Shown here one piece after another: positions 60,796-64,000 of a stretch of 64,000 nt of DNA (positions are counted from its first letter, which is position 1; every line of letters starts with the position of its first letter). A program made the translations under genes and the position numbers. Where the stretch lies: assembly GCF_013388355.1 (NCBI RefSeq), contig NZ_CP058246.1, positions 1,736,001 to 1,800,000 on the forward strand, written 5' to 3'. The DNA is from Flavobacterium sp. LPB0248 (GTDB lineage: Bacteria; Bacteroidota; Bacteroidia; Flavobacteriales; Flavobacteriaceae). The notes below the pieces were generated by a model. It was not told the origin of the DNA, made no database searches, and saw nothing but the letters and a program-made list of their open reading frames with translations.

Positions 60796-61878
60796 TTATA
60801 TTGCTTTTGAATAGCTACTTAATCGACCGTTATTCAAAATAGAATTTATTGTTTTTATATATTCCTTTTTCGTGTACAAATTAACATCTATACCAATGCT
60901 GCAATTATCATAAGGCTCATATTTTCTCAAATTTGAAACAGAAAACAGCCCGATAGTTGGCGTATGTACCGCACTCGATAAATGCATAATTCCGCTGTCG
61001 GCACCAATAAACAAATCAGCATTTGCAATGACAGATCCTATTTCTCGTATATCTTTACTATAAAATGATGGTGCTTTAAATCCGATTTGAGAAACGTTTT
61101 CTACAGGCAGAATTTCAATAATATTGTAGTCTTTATATTCGGCAGTAAGTTGAGCATAAAACTTTTCCCACCACTCTTCCGAAAGACATTTTGTTCCTGT
61201 TGCGTAGGTAAAAATGCAAATCGTTTTTTTATCGTTGTTTGTTACCTCTCTTAGTTTCTTTCTTCCTTCTGCAATTTCAGAAGCCGATAATTTGAGATCT
61301 ATCGGAGCAACAATTTTATTACTGTTTGTTGGCAATCTCAGTTTTGACAAATAATTTCGAAAATTATATACTGGATACTTTGCAATGTGGTCAAAATCTT
61401 TCTTCTGTTCTGTTTGTCCTTCATTTGAATCTCCGAAAAACTTGTATTTGGCATTTGAAAATTGAACCGCCAGTCGGCCCGAAGAAGAGTTTTGGTCCAC
61501 ATTAATTGCTAAATCATAATGCGCTTTTTTTAATGAAATCCAAACCTTTGAGTATTCTACTAAACTTTTAAATGGCTTTTTAGGCAAGTGAATTATTTTA
61601 TCAACGACATCGTAATTTTCAAAAATAATAGGAGCTACTGTTCCTTTCACAAACAAATCAATTTTACAATTTGGAAACATTTCGGACACTTCTTGTACAA
61701 GTGGGGTAATCAATAAAAGATTTCCTAATCTTCCGTTTGGCCTACAGATTAAAACTTTTTTGATTTCGCTCTTATCGACCAAAATAAAATCGTCCTGCAT
61801 ATTTGCTTTTCCAACATTCTTCGTTAGGTTTCGCATTATGCTGCGCCTGTGTACATTTATTTTGTTTAAAACACTCAT
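60796..61878 (-). CDS. Glycosyltransferase family 9 (heptosyltransferase-like)
   Basis: A 360-residue GT9 enzyme that probably transfers a sugar to lipopolysaccharide core. Domain 1 starts KVLICRPNGRLGNLLLITPLVQEV and has DLAINVDQNSSSGRLAV. Domain 2 has the nucleotide-sugar site FTYATGTKCLSEEWWEKF and FIGADSGIMHLSSAVHTPTIGLF. Starts are possible at 61878, 61836 and 61800; a TAGATTTG element (minus strand, 61946-61953) supports 61878. It is one of the envelope-sugar genes of the window (with waaA and the galE operon), but not linked to them. Confidence 0.88.
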   Translation of the reverse strand: MSVLNKINVHRRSIMRNLTKNVGKANMQDDFILVDKSEIKKVLICRPNGRLGNLLLITPLVQEVSEMFPNCKIDLFVKGTVAPIIFENYDVVDKIIHLPKKPFKSLVEYSKVWISLKKAHYDLAINVDQNSSSGRLAVQFSNAKYKFFGDSNEGQTEQKKDFDHIAKYPVYNFRNYLSKLRLPTNSNKIVAPIDLKLSASEIAEGRKKLREVTNNDKKTICIFTYATGTKCLSEEWWEKFYAQLTAEYKDYNIIEILPVENVSQIGFKAPSFYSKDIREIGSVIANADLFIGADSGIMHLSSAVHTPTIGLFSVSNLRKYEPYDNCSIGIDVNLYTKKEYIKTINSILNNGRLSSYSKAI

Positions 61879-62133
61879 TTATGGAATAATTTACGGATTA
61901 TAAATCTCAATTTAATTTTAGAAAACTAGCATTAAGAGCAGGTCTCAAATCTAATTTCTTTTATCTTCTAAAAATAAATTCTTCCAATAAGCATTTGTTA
62001 CAAAATTGTAACGAAATGTATCAATATTCACATTTTTTGCTTTTGGAAGCGAGATAAATTTACAATAAATTATTACGTAATCAACAAATTTATAGACAGT
62101 TAGCTAAAAAACATCGACAACTTCCCGATAAAC

Positions 62134-62928
62134 CTAGACGTTTATTGTGACAACATAGCCTTCGGAACCACGCACATTAAAAACTGTTCCGTTTTCAAAT
62201 AATAGGTACTGACCTTTAATTCCTGTCAATTTTCCAGTGAAAGAAGGAGTCTTATCCAAGTTTAAACTATTTACTTTTGCAGGATAACTCAAAACCGGAT
62301 ATTGAAGTTCGTAAACATCGTTTTTTTCAGCATAAAAATAATCTTTAACTTCTGCAGGAATTAAACTTTCAATTTTAGCTTTCTCTGCAATCAGATCAAA
62401 AGTCTCAACAGAGTTCTGAAGCATTTTTCTCCAATTGGTTTTGTCTGTATAATGATCTTTTAATGCTACCTCTGTTATTCCGGCCAAATATCGGTTTGGA
62501 ACCTCAACAATAGCAATCGCTTGAGAAGCGCCTTGATCTATCCATCTGGTTGGAACTTGAGTTTTACGGGTTACACCAACTTTAATCTCGCATGCCGAAG
62601 CCAAATATACAATGTGCGGTTGTAACTGGACTTTAGATTCATATTCTAAATCCCTGTCTGCAATTCCCAAATGTGCCGTACTCAATTCTGGTCTCATAAT
62701 CCAATCTCCAACAGCTGGACTTGAATAAAAGCATTCGTAACAAAAGCCTTGTCGATATATTTTTTTCTTTTTACCGCAATTCAAACATTGGAAGCCTACA
62801 AAATTGATTTCAATTTCTTTATCTAATAATTGGTTCACATTTAAGAAACTATCCTCGAAAACCAAATAATATTGAATTGGACTCCCAAGTTCAGTTTGCA
62901 TTTTTGTCAGTACACCTTGATATTGCAT
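62134..62928 (-). CDS. DUF2797 family protein
   Basis: A 264-residue cytoplasmic protein of the DUF2797 family. Near residues 50-70 it has a zinc-ribbon-like set of four cysteines (FQCLNCGKKKKIYRQGFCYECFY). The diagnostic middle part follows: EVQLQPHIVYLASACEIKVGVTRKTQVPTRWIDQGA (in pieces: HIVYLASACEIKVGVTR, TRWIDQGASQAIAI), related in shape to the GIY-YIG-like nuclease fold. The function is unknown. It is divergent from the GH3 gene. Confidence 0.85.
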   Translation of the reverse strand: MQYQGVLTKMQTELGSPIQYYLVFEDSFLNVNQLLDKEIEINFVGFQCLNCGKKKKIYRQGFCYECFYSSPAVGDWIMRPELSTAHLGIADRDLEYESKVQLQPHIVYLASACEIKVGVTRKTQVPTRWIDQGASQAIAIVEVPNRYLAGITEVALKDHYTDKTNWRKMLQNSVETFDLIAEKAKIESLIPAEVKDYFYAEKNDVYELQYPVLSYPAKVNSLNLDKTPSFTGKLTGIKGQYLLFENGTVFNVRGSEGYVVTINV

Positions 62929-63030
62929 TTGTATTTTTTATTTATAATTGCTGATTTAGACTTCTCAAAAGATTTAAAGTTTTTTGTGTTAAATTCGACT
63001 TTTTCGGTAGAATCTTTACCGTAAATCGAA

Positions 63031-63059
63031 TTGTTTATTACAAAAAAATATTATTTTTG
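63031..63059 (+). promoter_or_regulatory. Promoter of the GH3 gene
   Basis: TTG at 63031-63033, an 18-nt spacer and TATTTTTG at 63052-63059. An inverted repeat CGGTA/TACCG (63006-63021) lies just upstream and could be a regulatory site. Confidence 0.6.
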
Positions 63060-63169
63060 ATATGAAGACAAAGTTACTATTTGTCTATCGATATTCAAAT
63101 TTTAAGTTTTTTGTTTTGCACAGATTGTAAGATTTAAAACCTAAAATTAGTTAACTAAAAAACAGATTC

Positions 63170-64000
63170 ATGCCTTTATCTATTATCAATTCGTTTGCAT
63201 CTTGGGTCCTCAAACAAAGGATTCACCAAATAGAGCTTTTTTTAAAATACCCAAATGAAGTTCAGGAAGAATTATTGCACAACTTATTGACGGCATCTGA
63301 AAATACAGTTATTGGAAAACAATATGAGTTTTCGAGTATTAATTCTTACCAGACATTTGCTGAAAGAGTTCCGATTGCAACTTACGAAGAATTACAGCCA
63401 CTTATTGAACGCACTCGTTTGGGAGAACAAAATGTTTTTTGGGAAAGCCCTATTAAATGGTTTGCCAAATCGAGCGGTACGACAAATGCAAAAAGTAAAT
63501 TTATTCCTGTAAGTAATGAAGCTCTAGAAGATTGCCATTATAAAGGCAGTAAAGACCTTTTGTGTCTTTATTTAAATAATAATGAAGATTCTGAATTGTT
63601 TCTAGGAAAAAGCCTTCGTTTAGGAGGAAGCTCTCAGATTTACGAAAACAACAATACTTTCTTCGGCGATCTATCGGCTATTTTAATTGAAAACATGCCT
63701 ATTTGGGCTGAATTCAGCAGTACGCCAAGCAGCAAAACTTCCCTAATGAGCGAATGGGAGACGAAAATTGCAGCTATTATCAATGAAACTAAAAACGAAA
63801 ACGTAACCAGTTTTGCAGGAGTTCCTTCTTGGATGCTGGTTTTAATGAATAAAGTTTTAGAGAATACAGGAAAACAGAGTCTACTGGAACTTTGGCCAAA
63901 TCTGGAAGTGTACTTTCACGGAGGCGTAAGTTTTTCTCCTTATAGAGAACAGTATAAAAAACTTTTGCCGAGCAAAGATTTTAGATATTACGAAATATAC
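63170..64000 (+). CDS. GH3 auxin-responsive-promoter-like family protein, 5' part
   Basis: 277 codons run to the right edge without a stop, so the C-terminal part is missing. The N-terminal part matches the bacterial GH3 family of adenylate-forming acyl-acid-amido synthetases: FASWVLKQRIHQIELFLKYP, ENTVIGKQYEFSSI, YETFAERVPI-like YQTFAERVPIATYEEL, and the ATP/phosphate loop WFAKSSGTTNAKSKFIPVS. GVPSWMLVLMNKVL and VYFHGGVSFSPYR follow. In plants GH3 enzymes join amino acids to hormones; the bacterial substrates are unknown. The ATG 63170 comes after a good promoter. Confidence 0.85.
   Translation, partial: MPLSIINSFASWVLKQRIHQIELFLKYPNEVQEELLHNLLTASENTVIGKQYEFSSINSYQTFAERVPIATYEELQPLIERTRLGEQNVFWESPIKWFAKSSGTTNAKSKFIPVSNEALEDCHYKGSKDLLCLYLNNNEDSELFLGKSLRLGGSSQIYENNNTFFGDLSAILIENMPIWAEFSSTPSSKTSLMSEWETKIAAIINETKNENVTSFAGVPSWMLVLMNKVLENTGKQSLLELWPNLEVYFHGGVSFSPYREQYKKLLPSKDFRYYEIY

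Overview
The window looks like a chromosomal segment of a Flavobacterium or close relative (Bacteroidota). The DNA is AT-rich. Most well-placed promoters carry the Bacteroidota -7 element TAnnTTTG, for example before gpmI, map, pruA, sppA, fabD and the tRNAs. There is a type IX secretion (T9SS) Plug homologue and a protein with a T9SS type B sorting domain. Most genes are core metabolism or housekeeping, and many intergenic gaps are filled with foldback repeats. There is no prophage, CRISPR array or large genomic island.

Layout. 1-5 kb: a truncated exported CarboxypepD_reg-like protein, peptidase E, two identical tRNA-Gly(TCC) genes, a GNAT acetyltransferase and two different L,D-transpeptidases whose 3' ends overlap. 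5-9.3 kb: gpmI, IS copy 1 and a DUF445 membrane protein. 9.5-17.7 kb: map, a methyltransferase, a SNF2 helicase, the T9SS Plug protein, apaG and pruA. 18-19.3 kb: an unrecognised two-gene unit whose second gene (zinc-ribbon type) is frameshifted. 19.4-28.6 kb: rsmG, a fatty-acid desaturase, an aspartate-type aminotransferase, a DUF2383 protein, a beta-barrel protein, a U32 peptidase-family protein and a purT/DUF6370/Crp-Fnr operon. 28.7-33.8 kb: the glyoxylate shunt (aceB-aceA) divergent from a RamB-like regulator. 34-41 kb: IS copies 2 and 3 around pirin, a small 4Fe-4S protein, YceI, an AraC regulator, a DUF983 protein and fabD. 41-46 kb: a DMT exporter, a sugar operon (DegT aminotransferase, NTF2-like, galE) and waaA. 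46.3-51.6 kb: a repetitive small lipoprotein, a YegP-like protein, a 30-copy octanucleotide repeat, tRNA-Gly(GCC) and tRNA-Leu(TAA), mutS, a DUF1573 protein and a SpoU methyltransferase. 51.6-64 kb: a T9SS lectin-like protein, a HPPK-deoxynucleoside kinase fusion, sppA, an alpha/beta hydrolase, an AsmA-like protein, a GT9 glycosyltransferase, a DUF2797 protein and a truncated GH3 protein.

Most striking signals. (1) Three IS481-type copies encoding the same transposase sit at exactly the same base of the same genomic repeat, in both orientations, each with the 5-bp duplication GAAAT. (2) A 16-bp palindrome lies at an identical 22-nt distance from the -7 element of both the pirin and the YceI gene. 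(3) A perfect 14-bp palindrome sits at the divergent aceB / RamB-like promoters, and the regulator has lost its metallopeptidase motif. (4) Thirty exact copies of an 8-bp repeat lie just upstream of a YegP-like gene. (5) Several families of intergenic foldback repeats recur through the window. All function statements come from reading motifs and family knowledge; no database search was possible.
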